A DNA stretch of 64,000 bases from Proteromonas lacertae (taxonomy: Eukaryota; Sar; Bigyra; Opalinata; Proteromonadidae). Positions 37,209 through 49,296 of the stretch are shown in pieces. Position 1 is the first letter of the stretch. Every line of letters begins with the position of its first letter. The notes under the pieces were generated by a model. That model did no database searches and was not told the origin of the DNA. It saw nothing but the letters and a program-made list of their open reading frames with translations. The position numbers and the translations under genes were made by a program. The stretch is from contig NGBS01000875.1 of assembly GCA_002245135.1 (NCBI GenBank), positions 186,001 to 250,000 of the forward strand. Direction: 5' to 3'.

Positions 37209-38699
37209 TTAAGAGAATTCTTTTTCAAATGCATCAACACTTTGCCAAGTTCGATTCTTTCTCAATCCATTAATTACATAAGCAACAATTGGAGCTATTG
37301 ATAATACTTCAAATGGTTTTTGATTCTTTAATATATCAGTTGTAGTAGGAATTGTATTGGAAATCCAAAAATGTTCTAATAAATCATTATTAATGAATTT
37401 CTTCCACGATTGTTGAGGAAATACAGCATGAGTACAATAAGCACTAACAGCACGAGCTCCACCACTTTTACAGGCTTTAATACACTCCATAATTGTACCT
37501 CCAGTTTGGATTAAATCATCCACGATTATACAATATCTATCTTTTACTTGACCTTCTGTTATATGAATGATTCTTTCATCACCATCTCTTGTTTTACTAC
37601 ATACAACAAATGGATATTCAGGAAACTATATATATTCATAATTATATTGCTATATATTATATATACTTTTGAATAGAATCTTTTTTTTGCACCATCATCA
37701 GGAAATACGATAGTAACTTGGAAATAATTAAAGAAACAAAAATAAATATATAAAATGATATTCTTTTCAACGATTCTTCTGGCAATTGTTGAATTCTATT
37801 TCTCAATAAATAGATACAACTCTTTAATCTGATTTTTACATTATCACTAAAATAAAATTGCTCCTGTAAGGCATGAATATCAAAGATACATAATTGAGTT
37901 GGTCCTTCACAGGCATATGGTATTATAGAGAATATCCTTGCTAATGTTGAAGCTGTTGCTATTTGTCCTAATTTTTCTACCCTTTCCATTGTTCCTGTTG
38001 CAAAAAATGGTAATACGACAATCATCGTTTTTGCCAAGTAATTCGGTAAAGCATATAATACTGATAATTGACTATATAATAAATTATAATTAATTTAATA
38101 CTCAAATATTCTATCAGTACTATTGCAAGATGCTAAAAATGCAACATTCATATTCTTCAGATTTTCTACATCTTCTATATATATTTTTGGAGTACCATCT
38201 GGGAAAGTATCCCAACGGATTTTACCTAATTTGATCTTACCGCCTGACAAAGATTCTGCTTCATGAGCAACTTCTTCCATATCTTTGGCATAAAACAATG
38301 TGATTTTTGCCTTTGTTTTTTTGTGAGAAATAGATTGCTCTAAATCTATCATAAGATAGTATTCTAGGGATTTCATTCTTTTCTTTTGGCAAAGATCTAC
38401 TTCTTTGTCTGCTTGCTTCACTGAAACGAGGGCTTAACATATATTGTGGACTTAAATCAGAATAAGATGGAGGAGACTGTATAAAATCGAGATTTGCTTC
38501 TAATTCTTTTATATCTTGAGTTTTCTATAGTCTCATAGCGACAAAAATATACTCTATATGCATGGAATATGCCGAGAGTAGGTACATCTTTTTCTAATAT
38601 GAATCTCTTGATAAGATTGTAGTTTCGAATAAAAAACTGGTTGTTCGCATTTTTTAACTCTAAAAGAGCAGAAAGAGAGTATCCAATTATTTCGTCCAT
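37209..38699 (-). CDS. PRS: Class II (phosphate-independent type) PRPP synthetase, with N-terminal extension
   Basis: Makes phosphoribosyl pyrophosphate from ribose-5-phosphate and ATP. The text matches plant PRS3/PRS4-type enzymes: VAFLASCNSTDRIF, LPFFATGTMERV, FDIHALQEQFYF, IVFPDDGAKKRF and the PRPP site VDDLIQTGGT. Introns: 38525-38552, 38072-38101, one near 37717-37763 with non-canonical ends (see separate entry), and 37626-37666. Upstream of the enzyme is a ~110-residue Ser/Arg-rich extension starting at 38699 (MDEIIGYSLSALLELKN). It reaches the enzyme only across a +1 offset near 38330-38350. Alternatively the enzyme starts at an ATG near 38372 and the upstream part is a separate short gene. 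Confidence 0.82.
37717..37763 (-). other. PRS: Candidate second U12-like intron in the PRPP synthetase gene
   Basis: Family alignment requires about 47 nt to be removed between ESLK and ITIVFPDDGA, yet no GT-AG pair fits. On the minus strand the segment contains ATATCATTT (one change from ATATCCTTT, from 37761) and TTCTTTAAT (37735-37727), the same branch-like nonamer as in the La intron, 10-12 nt from the expected end. Exact ends are unclear because a one-base offset may be present. Confidence 0.5.
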
Positions 38700-39131
38700 G
38701 TTTGCTTAACAAGATATAAAACAATGTTTGATTAAAAGCTTGACAAGACTTTTTTCTGTTTTACATTTGTTATGTTTATTTAATATACAATTGTTGATAA
38801 TATATAACAAAAACCCGATGTATATCAATTTATCCACCTGACATAAATTTAAATCCTGTTGTTGTATTCATCAGAAATAATCAACTTAACGGCAATATAA
38901 AGTATAAAGAATATTGTTAATCAGTGCATGAAATAGGATAAAAGTGTCAGGAATAATATACACAAAAAAGTTCTCAAAATCTTCGTAGAAAGCTGTCCAA
39001 AATAATGTAAGAATAAGTTGAAACGACCTGAGAACATGTTTGAAGGGATGCAAACTTGCGAAGTCCATCACAAAAGAATATTATTCGCTCAAAAATTTAG
39101 GAAGGTTTAAAAGAAGATCACCTACTAAAAA
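38700..39131. other. Intergenic, divergent
   Basis: 432 bp between two divergent genes. GAAACGACC at 39020-39028 lies about 100 bp before the kinase start at 39132. A 61-codon minus-strand frame (39071-38886) has no family features and is taken as chance. No RNA gene seen. Confidence 0.5.
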
Positions 39132-40215
39132 ATGCAAGATTCCATTAACTGTAACATACAAGATACAATACAAAGCGTTACAAAGAAACCTTATTCAACC
39201 TACTCATTAAACTGCAGGATTGGAGGTGGTGGATTTGGTGAGGTGTATAACGCAACTGAAACAGATAGTGGCAAAGTATATGCTATTAAGTGTTGTAAAC
39301 ATATATTTATTAAAGATCGTCCATTGTAGATCAATCTTAAGGGAATTAATATTAGGAAGGTTATTAGATCACCCTTTGATTATGAAAATTAGAGAAGTAC
39401 TTATTCCAACATCATTTCGAACATTTAATGCAATTTGGTTTGTCTATGAGCTTATGGATATGGATCTTCGAAATTTAATGGAATCTGAGATAAAGTACTC
39501 ATTACAAGATATACAGTATATTATGTTCCAAATGCTCACTGGTGTGAAGTATCTTCATGATGTAGGGGTGATTCATAGAGATATAAAACCAGAAAATATT
39601 TTGATAAACACTGATTATAGTTTGAAGATCAGCGATTTTGGATTATCGTGTTTAGCAAAGAAAGATCGTGTTTTAACTGAATATACAGTCACTAGATGGT
39701 ATCGTGCACCAGAAATCCTATTAGAATGTGGTTATGATGAAGGAGTAGATATTTGGTCTATTGGATGTATATTAGGTGAGATGCTCACAAAACAAGTGTT
39801 ATTTAAAGGTAGAAACCGAATTCACCAAATTGAGCAAATTGCTCATTTAATTGGTATTCCAAACGATTTATCGTATATTTCAAATAATTTATCTCGTGAA
39901 TATCTAAAGAATTTAGAAACAAACCCTCAATGGCAGAAGATGTTTTATGATTATGATATTCAAGCTGTTGATTTGTTAACTCACTTACTAGTGTGGGATC
40001 CTAAGAAAAGATATAGTGCAGTTGAAGCATTGAACCATCCATTTATCAAAAACATGAATCCTGAACTGATTCGTGGTAATTTAACTCCAAGATGTATACC
40101 AAATATAGATTTTGGATTTGATGAAAATAACTTGTCATTATATGAGTTAAAAGATAGAATAATTGAAGAAATTATGTTATATCACCCAAACTTAAAGATG
40201 CCTCTTGACAATTAA
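39132..40215 (+). CDS. MAP kinase (TEY type)
   Basis: Serine/threonine kinase of the CMGC group. The glycine loop is IGGGGFGEVY and the ATP lysine is in YAIKCC; VIHRDIKPENIL, the DFG motif and the activation segment LTEYTVTRWYRAPE follow. The Thr-Glu-Tyr dual-phosphorylation site marks it as a MAPK of ERK type. Length about 360 aa, the usual size, with little tail. One +1 offset at 39328-39332 (TTG T AGA) joins the N-lobe to SILRELILGRLLDHP; without it the frame ends after residue 65. No introns. It would act in a cytoplasm-to-nucleus signalling cascade; the exact orthologue is unclear. Confidence 0.88.
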
Positions 40216-40369
40216 TTTCATCTCTCTATTATGTTACTGATTAATTTCATATAATTTAATATATCTTCATAGCTTCTCCCTTTTTTTTTAATTTTCTCTT
40301 TTAATCTATGTGTTTTGTGTGAGTATAAAATGTATTAAATAAATACCATAATAATAAAAATATCAAAAT

Positions 40370-43300
40370 TTAAGAGATATACAAACTAGCTACAAAGACA
40401 ATATCTCTTTTAACAGAATCAGAAGCTAATTCTGCTCTTTTTGCTAAATCAATATCACCAATCAACCTAGCAGAGGTAACCAACTCTTTACAACACTCTG
40501 CTGTTCTTAAAATCGCATTAACTATCTGTCCTTCAGGGAATGAAGTGGCTGTACATATCTTATAGAAAGGAACACCTTTTGCCCATTCATAAACCACTTG
40601 CATTAATGATGGATGTAATATTTCACCAAAAGATGTTTCTACCTCTTTTATTCCACATTTCTGTTCTAATTTGCATAAATTTTCGAGAATTATTTCCACT
40701 TGGCTTAAAGTATCTTCTAATTTTCCATTCATTATTGATTCATCATCATTATCTCTTTCTAATACTAAACTGGATAATATTGAGACGATTTCAGCTGGAT
40801 CTAAATCTTTGAATAGATTTTGGAATATCATCTCAGTTAATAACACAGCATTGCAAGTGTTTATCTATTAATTAATAAAGAATATTAGAAATTGATTATA
40901 TACTCCAGCTGCAATTCTTCCTTTCAATTTCAATGTCATTGCTTGTGGATCAATATATTCTAATTTACTCAATATGTTCATTTTTGCTTTTAAATCTTTA
41001 TAATGTAGTAAACTTTCAGGTGATAATTTCAATTGAATTTCTTGGATAAAATTCTCAGTGGAGATATACTTTTCATAACTAATAAATATCATAAATACTA
41101 ATAAAATATTATACAATTGAAAATGATCTTGGAAATGAGGACATTCTGTGATTGTAAATAACTTCAAATTCTCGTTAATAGCATTGTATTCTTGCCACAA
41201 ATTAATAAAATCAATATTTGATAGTTTATATTCTTTATTTACATTGATTTCTGCTGGTCCAGTTGGGAAATTGTTATTCTTTACTATATTTACTAATTCA
41301 TCATATATCTTTATATCATTAGACATCTTTTGTTTATCCATTATCTTAGTGCAAACACGAGTAACATTCTAATTATAATAATTATTATAATATATACTTT
41401 AATAGTAATTCTTGTGTGATAAAAATATCTTCCTTTGCTTTCATGGAAATTCTTTAAATTACTTGATTCAACATCAGGTTTAAAATCCTATAAATAACAA
41501 TAATAATAATGAAATACAATTGGACAAAGTATAATAACAGAATAAGGATCATTTGTTTCATTAGAATTTCTAACACATAAACATTCATAATTCAAATCAA
41601 TTCCTTCAAAAGGTAAAGTAATATTCACAAATAATAATCTACCTTGAATCATTAAGAATTTCTTATTGTCATTCTTTGAAGCATCAATTGCCATCTTGTA
41701 GATATCATGAAGTAGATCTAATGAGATTGATTTATTGCTGAAATATTCATGAAGTTCATCGATTGTATGGCATTTGTATATATTTGATTTTAATATTTCT
41801 TTTTGCATTTCTTCATATTTCTTTAATTTCTATTATAATTGTATTAATATACTTATTATTATACTATTTCATAATCATTATCATCCAACTGTTTTTGGCT
41901 ACTTATCTCAGCAAATGATCTTTTCAATACATCTTCAATAGTTAAATCCTGTGATCTTAAAATTGATAGAATCATAGAAAAACGAAGATAAAACTTCGAT
42001 TGCATTTTATTACTCATTCCAGCAACCATTTCTTTAAATGTCTAATAAATATATATGTGATAATGATATATATATACTGTAATAGGTGGCATTACATCCC
42101 AAATCTTTATTATCACAGTTCCAACTGTATCTTTACCTCTTCTACCAGCTCTTCCTGCCATTTGAATATACTCAGCAGTTTGTAGAAATCTTCTTTCTTT
42201 TCCATCAAATTTCTTTATCTCCATAAAAGCTACAGCTTTTGCAGGCATATTAATACCCATAGCAAATGTATCAGTAGCAAATAATATCTATTTAAATATA
42301 TAATTTCATATAGATAATACTTTAATACAACCACTACTAAATAACAATTCTACAATTTCTTTTATTATTGGTAATAACCCACTATGGTGATAAGCAATAC
42401 CTCTACTTAAATGATCATAAATACCAACTACTTGAGGTAAATTACGATCAATTTCCTATTAATCAATATAATTATTATTATGAATAATAATATATATATA
42501 TATATACACTTAATCTTGAAATACTATTATCATACAGCGTCTTTATATGATATTTCTCTTCTCTAGTTGTAAAATCGCAGGATGATAGTTTCTTGGCATA
42601 TGCTTCCAAGTTATTACGACTAAATCCAAAACATACAGTCTAAAGATAATAGTAAGATATAATATAAATATACAGGTGTATATTCATGATCAACTAAATA
42701 ATGAGCAAATTTCTTCAATTCTCCTTCAGGTATTTGATATCTTTTATCTCTAACTTTCGACATATCTTTATCATATAACTATACACAATAAATCAATTAC
42801 AATAATACATTCTTTACTTCTCTATATCCTTTTTCAATAAACAATCCATCTTCACTTAGAATAGGATACATCTCCTTACCATAATGAATAAAATGTTTCA
42901 ATGGAACAGGTCTCTTTGGTGTTTGAATAACATAAACTTTAGTTTGTTTCGTTCTACCAATCCATTCAGAGAATTCCAATGCATTTGGTGAAGTAGCAGA
43001 TAAAAATACCATATGAATTGTTGGTGGCAATAAAATAATAGACTATATATATATAATATATATATATATACTTCTTCCCATACAACTCCTCTATCTTCAT
43101 CATTAATATAATGACATTCATCAAATATGACCCACTCTACATCTCTTATTATATCTGCTCCTCTATATAACATTGATCTTAATATTTCAGTTGTCATAAT
43201 CAAACAAGATGCTTTACTATTTACTTGAATATCACCTGTAATTAAACCAACATCAACACCAGCTAATTTAAAATCTCTAAATTTCTGATTACTTAATGCT

Positions 43301-44683
43301 TTGATTGGTGATGTATAGATAACTCGAGCTTTATGTTTGATTGATAAATATATTGCATATTCTGCTACTACTGTCTTACCAGCAGATGTATGTGCTGCTA
43401 CAAAGACATTTTCTCCTTTTTCCAAGTGTACAATTGCTTCTCTTTGAAAGTCATCCAATTCAAATGGGAATTTATGAGCTGGATTTGGAACTAATGCATC
43501 AAAACTACTAACATCTAAATGTTCTTCAACTGCCCAAATATTATTATTATTATTAATAATTGTTGATGGAGTTAAAGGAGTTTTAATTGGAGAAACACTT
43601 GGAGTATTATTAATAATTAATTCATTTTCTTTAATTTCTAAATTAATATTTATTTTCTCTTCATTATCAATATTTTCTATTATATTTTTATTCTGTTTTA
43701 TTTCTTCATTTAATGGAAGTGATTTGTTCTTTTCTTTATTTTGATTGGTATTCTCTTTAATTGTTGTTGATATTACTGATTCTGATATTAAATAAAATGA
43801 TTCTTCATCATCAATATCTAAAACAGATAACTGAATATTCCCGTTATTGTCCTCCTTTTCTTCTTCTACTTTTATTTCATTTTCTGTTTCTTTTTCTTTT
43901 ACATTATTATTTTCTTCATCAATTATTAATCCTGTTCCAACATCAGGTATTTTATTTATTAATATATTCTTAATATCATCAATATAATCGTCACTGCTAT
44001 CATTATGAAGGATTATCTTTATATCATCATTAAACTGACTTTCATCTATTTTCTTTAACATCTTATTATCATTATCTTTCTTTAAACCTCCTGGAGTAAA
44101 CATCATTTGATCTGTACCACCTCTTACCTATATAAATAAACATACATATAATATGTATATATATATAAATACAAAGTCTTTCATATTTGCTGGTTTTCTT
44201 CTAAATATTCCTTCTTCATTTGAATTAATTTCTTTGTCTAAATATTGATTAGTTATATGATAGCCAAATGTTGGATTTTTTAATTGGTCAAAATAGTTCG
44301 GTATAGCTTGTAAATCGTAGGTAGAAGGTAATTCCAAGTAATTTGAAGAAGGTAATGGCATTTCAAGTTTTGGTATAACATTTTCATACAAATCATTATC
44401 AGTCAAATTGACATGATCAGATATAGTAGGTTCTTTTCTATTCTCCTCAAACAGAGTAGTCAATCCTAATTTCAATTGGTTTGGATTAATATATCTACCA
44501 ATATATCAACTAATAATACGAACCAATATTTTTAGAACTATTGTGAATTTCAGGTGGCATTTCTGGGTTGATAAATTTTACAGAAGCAGCTTTCTGTGGA
44601 GTAACTTTCACGTCATCAACTTCATTCAATAGTTCTTCTATTTCATTTGTAATATCATCAATTTGTGCATCAATAGTAGACAT
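40370..44683 (-). CDS. SKIV2L: Ski2-type RNA helicase (superkiller complex)
   Basis: Start at 44683 ([10 protein letters not shown]). Introns: 44495-44519, 44128-44172, 43043-43071, 42779-42808, 42640-42673, 42456-42507, 42288-42320, 42042-42077, 41830-41864, 41488-41517, 41369-41397, 41079-41114 and 40865-40903. Helicase that threads mRNA into the cytoplasmic exosome. An acidic Asn/Glu-rich insert (about 43.5-44.1 kb) precedes [23 protein letters not shown] (motif I), a DECH box in place of the usual [14 protein letters not shown], and [10 protein letters not shown] (motif VI). The C-terminus is a DSHCT helical domain. The pre-helicase text and WIGR favour Ski2 over Mtr4. No frame offset noted. 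Confidence 0.9.
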
Positions 44684-44765
44684 TTTTAAAAATGATAAAA
44701 GAAAATCTGGGGTAACGGAAAAGTCTTTTCACACAACCAAAGAATTAAAATATTATTTATTTAAA

Positions 44766-45519
44766 TTACGAAGATATATTATTAAAAACAATTGCTAGTA
44801 ATATCTTTGAAGCAGCTTCAATTTCTTGATCACTTACTCCAAATAATGACCACCACTCTCTATCACCAGTTTTTGGTGGTAAGACACTTAATTCCTATTA
44901 AGCAATAAATCAGTTAGCATTTTTATCATACATTTAATAGCTCACACGATACATATATTGCAGCAACTGCTAATATCTTAACATCAACATCTAAAACCAA
45001 TCCTGCCTTGTAACTATCATTTATAAGACTAAAACTCACTTGGACAATTTCTTTACTCAAATTCAATGTCATACAATAATTTAATAAATATTTATATCTA
45101 GATCATTATTATAATTGAAATGGCTAAATATACGGATGTTCAACATCAAAATCAAAAGCTAAAGATCTTAATAGTATTTGCTCACAAGAAACAACTGCAT
45201 CTTTCAGTTTCCTATAAGAATCATTAATTTCTAGAGGAGGAGCATTAGGATCATTTAAAATTCTGAATACATTAATAAAATCTCTAATTTTTCTTGGATG
45301 TTCTTCAACCTATGATGTTGTATGCAAACATTTAAATACCTTTGAGGCTAGAAACAGACTAGCAGTTGCTAACATACGATCACTAAAGTTCTGAGTCTCA
45401 TTCAGTCTTTTATATCGATGTAAATAAACTTGAGAAGTGGCTATTGTATCTTGTGATAACCGTAGCCTAACTCCTGCCTTTTCACATAAATCACATAGAT
45501 TTAAAAGATCTGAATCCAT
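44766..45519 (-). CDS. Cyclin (transcriptional T/L/Q-like)
   Basis: Exons 45519-45340, 45309-45134, 45097-44932 and 44894-44766. Two cyclin-box folds: the first carries IATSQVYLHRYK and MLATASLFLASKVEEHPRKI, the second includes HPYKYLLNYC and ILAVAAIYVSCELL. The length (~215 aa) and the SLFLASKVEE...RD text match the compact cyclins that partner transcriptional CDKs (cyclin T, L, K or Q) rather than cell-cycle B or A cyclins, which have longer N-termini and destruction boxes. It ends with WWSLFGVSDQEIE. Which CDK it partners is unknown. Confidence 0.82.
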
Positions 45520-45629
45520 CTAAAAATGAGAAATTCAAAATTGAATATCAAACACTTATTTGAGAAATTATGTGGTTTTATAGTTACAACAAAAACACAA
45601 ATGAAGATTACATTAAGTTGTTTACTATT

Positions 45630-46581
45630 TTATATTTTGAATATTCCTAGAATAAATTGAATTATACCTTTTGGTAATAAATCGTTTAGTTTATTTAATT
45701 CAGCTAATTTTGATTGGTTAGCTTTATATTTTTCAGTCAGTTCATTAATTTTATCTTTCACTTCCTCGAATTTCTTCATTTTGGTTAAACATTTTATCCA
45801 GTCTCTTTCAATTTTCAAATCATCTTCTCGTTTATTTATTACTTTTACTTTTTCATAATGACTTTTACATTCATCATAATTATTAAGAGATGCATAATTA
45901 TACATCAATAATATTTCTATATCAAACTTATCAGCCACAATTTCATATATTTCTCCACAACATTCTATTGATTCTTTATATTTTTTCTATAAATAATAAT
46001 TATTACAAATATTATTATTATATACATACATTATCATAGTATGCTTGAGCTAATTGGAATTTCAATGTGTGAATTAAACTACCTGATGCATATATACATG
46101 CTTGTTTAAAGTATTTTATTCTTTCTCGAGACTAATTAGAAATAATCATTATTATCTATCTATATATACATTTCTTTCATTATTTGCTTTTATTATATTT
46201 ATTCTACATTTATTTTTTCTTGATAATTCATATCTCAATGCTTTTTCACAATATTTTTTTGATGTTTCTCTATTTTTCTACAGCAATATATAATATAATA
46301 AATATAAGCATACTAAACCGTTATACAAATTTGCATAACGAATATATAACTCACATTTCTGTGATCTATTTTTTGCAATTCTTTCTGTCTCTTCACAGTA
46401 ATATTTTGCCAATTCATATTTTCCCTAAATCACAATCTAGAATAATTATACCAAGAACCGTATTTACACGAATTAAATAATTCAGTTGTTGAAATCTCTG
46501 CTCTTCTGATAGATTAAAATCATTACATTCTTTTAATACATCTAAACCTTTTTCATATTCTTTCTGAATTCATTGTAATGA

Positions 46582-46613
<32 letters not shown>

Positions 46614-48172
46614 CTTTTTCAATATAACAAATACCAATTAATAACAAACAATCATATGCTTCATTACTTCTATCATTAGTATTTTTATATATGTCATAAG
46701 CATCATTTAAGTATTCTATAGCGTTATTATAATCTTCCTATTTTTTAATATATTATCATTTACATATATTATTATACATTATAATATTTATATTTTCCTA
46801 TTATATAATTCAATCTACAGTAATTCTCTTTTTCTTTATTATCAAGATATTGTTGCAAATGAACTTTTACATTATTGTTAATTATATTATCTATTTTCTG
46901 TTTTGATTTTCTTATCATTGCATCTATGAATATCATATTATTTTCTTTGGCATAATTAGAAGCTTCAGTATAATAATCAATCCCTTTCATTAAGTTCTCC
47001 TATAGTATTACATAAACAAATTATCTATACAATCATCTTAATAATTTCATCATTACACCCACATTGATTTTTATCATTATGACTATAATATATATTTCCA
47101 CAATTAACATTTATTTCGTATTTCCTATCACTGTCATTTCTTTTGATAAACAGTTTTGATTGTTGATAATATTCCTCTGCTTTGTCATATTCATTCTAAT
47201 TACATATTTTTTAATATATATAGAGAATAATATACTTTTCGAAAATAACAATATGCAATATTCTTATAATAATCAGCTTTTACTGAATCATATGCAAATA
47301 TACTATAGGAATTTTCAAATTTTTGAATTGCATCATCAAAGTCATTTTTTATCATACTATTTACTCCATCTTCAAAAATAGCAGCTCTATTCTCTACATC
47401 TGTATTACTAAAACTATAATCCCTATCGTTAGGATTTTTAGATAACAGAGTTTTAATTATGTTGTTTATAACTTCTGAGTAACCTACTACTCCTGTTATT
47501 TCTTTGTTTAATATTTCATCTTCATTATTAAAAGGTCTTTCTAAAGTACATAATTCATATACTACTACTCCTAATGACCAAAGATCAGATTTATTACTAT
47601 ATTCTTGACTTTTAATTATTTCAGGAGATAAATACAAAGGTGTACCTTCTACTTTATTAATTATTGTTTTATTATCTACACTTAATCCAAAATCACCTAT
47701 TTTTGGTGTATAATCTTCATCAACAAATATGTTATGAGGTTTTATATCTCTGTGAATTACACCCATTTTATGTATTTCATTTATACCCATACAAATGTTG
47801 AAATAGAAATGGATTATCTCTCTTTCGTAGAATTTCGATTTACTGATTCTATGGGCTTTTATTATGTCAGCTAAAGATCCATTAACGTAATATTTCATTA
47901 ATTATTACATAATAATCCTTGTCATATCCACTATAGAGGTATTCTACGATATTTATGTGATGAAACATTTTTAGATAAACATCCTATAACAAGCATATGC
48001 ACCTATATACCTCCTTGTAAAATTTTTTCTCATAGTCACTTTTCTTTATCTTCTTTTTACAGTATTTAACACCATCATCGTTTATAACATAATAAATCTC
48101 TCCAAACCCTCCTTTCATTAACAGAAATTCTTCTTTTGCTAACAAATTAGGGATTAAATGTAAATCATCCAT
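45630..48172 (-). CDS. Protein kinase fused to TPR-like repeats
   Basis: Start at 48172 (MDDLHLIPNLLAKEEFLL). Introns include 47984-48010, 47196-47235 and 46564-46614 (the last filled with a ~30-bp TA run and ending CAG); several more short introns lie in the C-terminal half. Kinase domain, about residues 15-260: GGFGEIY loop, VIHRDIKPHN, GDFGLS, GTPLYLSPE and WSLGVVVYEL, all catalytic residues present. It resembles NEK-type kinases. The remainder (~500 residues) is helical, Tyr/Asn/Lys-rich TPR-like repeats (DFDDAIQKFENS, YDKAEEYY, YEKGLDVL). One +1 offset near 47900 joins YYVI to MKYYVNGSL; another is likely near 46430. Target and pathway unknown. Confidence 0.72.
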
Positions 48173-48324
48173 TTTTTAAGAATTGTGGGGTTTCTAAATT
48201 TTTAGACACCATGAAATTTAAAAAGTCTTATACTTCACATCAGTGATTATTAAACGATTATAGATATTTTAACAACAATATTTATATTAAAATACATAAA
48301 ACTAAACACAAAAATAATAATTAT

Positions 48325-49296
48325 CTAAGCGGCATTCTCTTCCATCAACTTTTTTAGTATCCTCTGTTGTCTCTTTATCTCTTTGCTAACAAAATCATGA
48401 GATGCTTTCTTAGTCTCATTACGATTCAAGAATATTGAATCATCTTCATCATCTTCTTGAATTGTTGAATCTATTGTAGCTTTCATTGAAGGAGATAGTG
48501 TTGCTTTATTATGACTATCAACATGTGGTAGTACTCTTACATTCTTCTCAGTTACATCAGGATGAGCAACTAGTGAAGTTTGGAATATCACTTCTTCAAT
48601 TGTTTTTATTTCACTATTTTTATAAATAAATAAATATATTTTATATTTATACTGTGGATCTGCTGTACCAAATAATGTTTTCTCAGTTTTAGGATATCGA
48701 TGACCTCCAGGAGTTGATAATACTTGACAATTACTTTCTTCTCTCATTTCTTTTTCGATTAATTTCAAATTCAATGGTAATAATATTGGAGATTTCATTG
48801 GTTGTTGTTGTTGATTATCTTCTTCTTCTTCTTCTTCTTCTGTTGTGATTTGTAGTGGCGGTTTTGTTACTGGCTCAATTATTTCGTTTTCATCATATTT
48901 TACTGATTGTTGTTGTTGTTGTTGTTTTACTTCTTCTTCTACTTGTTCTTCTTCAAAATTATCTTCAAATGTTGATTTGGTTGAACCTTCATCCAATTTT
49001 TCTTTATTTTCATTTAATTCTTCTTCACCATTTTGAAATGAAAATTCTTTATTAACTTCATTATTTAATTTGACTGGACTATCTGGTTCACCATCTCTTG
49101 GTCTTTCCTTAAATTCTGTTGAGGTTTGTGTTTCCACTGTTATTTCTTCATTCTCTTCTAACTCATTATCTTCTTCATTTTCTCTATCTATTGTTGGTTG
49201 ATCCATTTCTTCGTTTAATTCATTATTTGTTATATTCTCTAATACATTTGAAGGTTCACTTGGTTCTGATACTTTGACTGTTATTTGTGGTTCCAT
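48325..49296 (-). CDS. Acidic low-complexity protein, possibly the C-terminal part of the neighbouring gene
   Basis: Exons 49296 to about 48652 and about 48612-48325, with one ~40-nt intron starting GTATAAAT. It is rich in Glu, Asn and Gln with poly-Gln and poly-Glu runs, and ends in a basic/coiled stretch (KEIKRQQRILKKLMEEN). No domain is recognised. Its ATG lies inside the last codons of the upstream coiled-coil gene (stop 49281-49283), a 16-bp overlap in another frame. Given the many single-base offsets in this window, the two may be one protein interrupted at about 49290. Confidence 0.6.
   Translation of the reverse strand: MEPQITVKVSEPSEPSNVLENITNNELNEEMDQPTIDRENEEDNELEENEEITVETQTSTEFKERPRDGEPDSPVKLNNEVNKEFSFQNGEEELNENKEKLDEGSTKSTFEDNFEEEQVEEEVKQQQQQQSVKYDENEIIEPVTKPPLQITTEEEEEEEDNQQQQPMKSPILLPLNLKLIEKEMREESNCQVLSTPGGHRYPKTEKTLFGTADPQYKYKIYLFIYKNSEIKTIEEVIFQTSLVAHPDVTEKNVRVLPHVDSHNKATLSPSMKATIDSTIQEDDEDDSIFLNRNETKKASHDFVSKEIKRQQRILKKLMEENAA

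Noticed and set aside
38886-39071. 61-codon minus-strand ORF in the intergenic region before the MAP kinase
   Set aside because: No domain, no splice-linked neighbours, composition like random AT-rich sequence.
46580-46614. TA microsatellite as a possible repeat element or structural signal
   Set aside because: It lies entirely inside a short intron of the TPR kinase gene; similar shorter TA runs fill many introns here.
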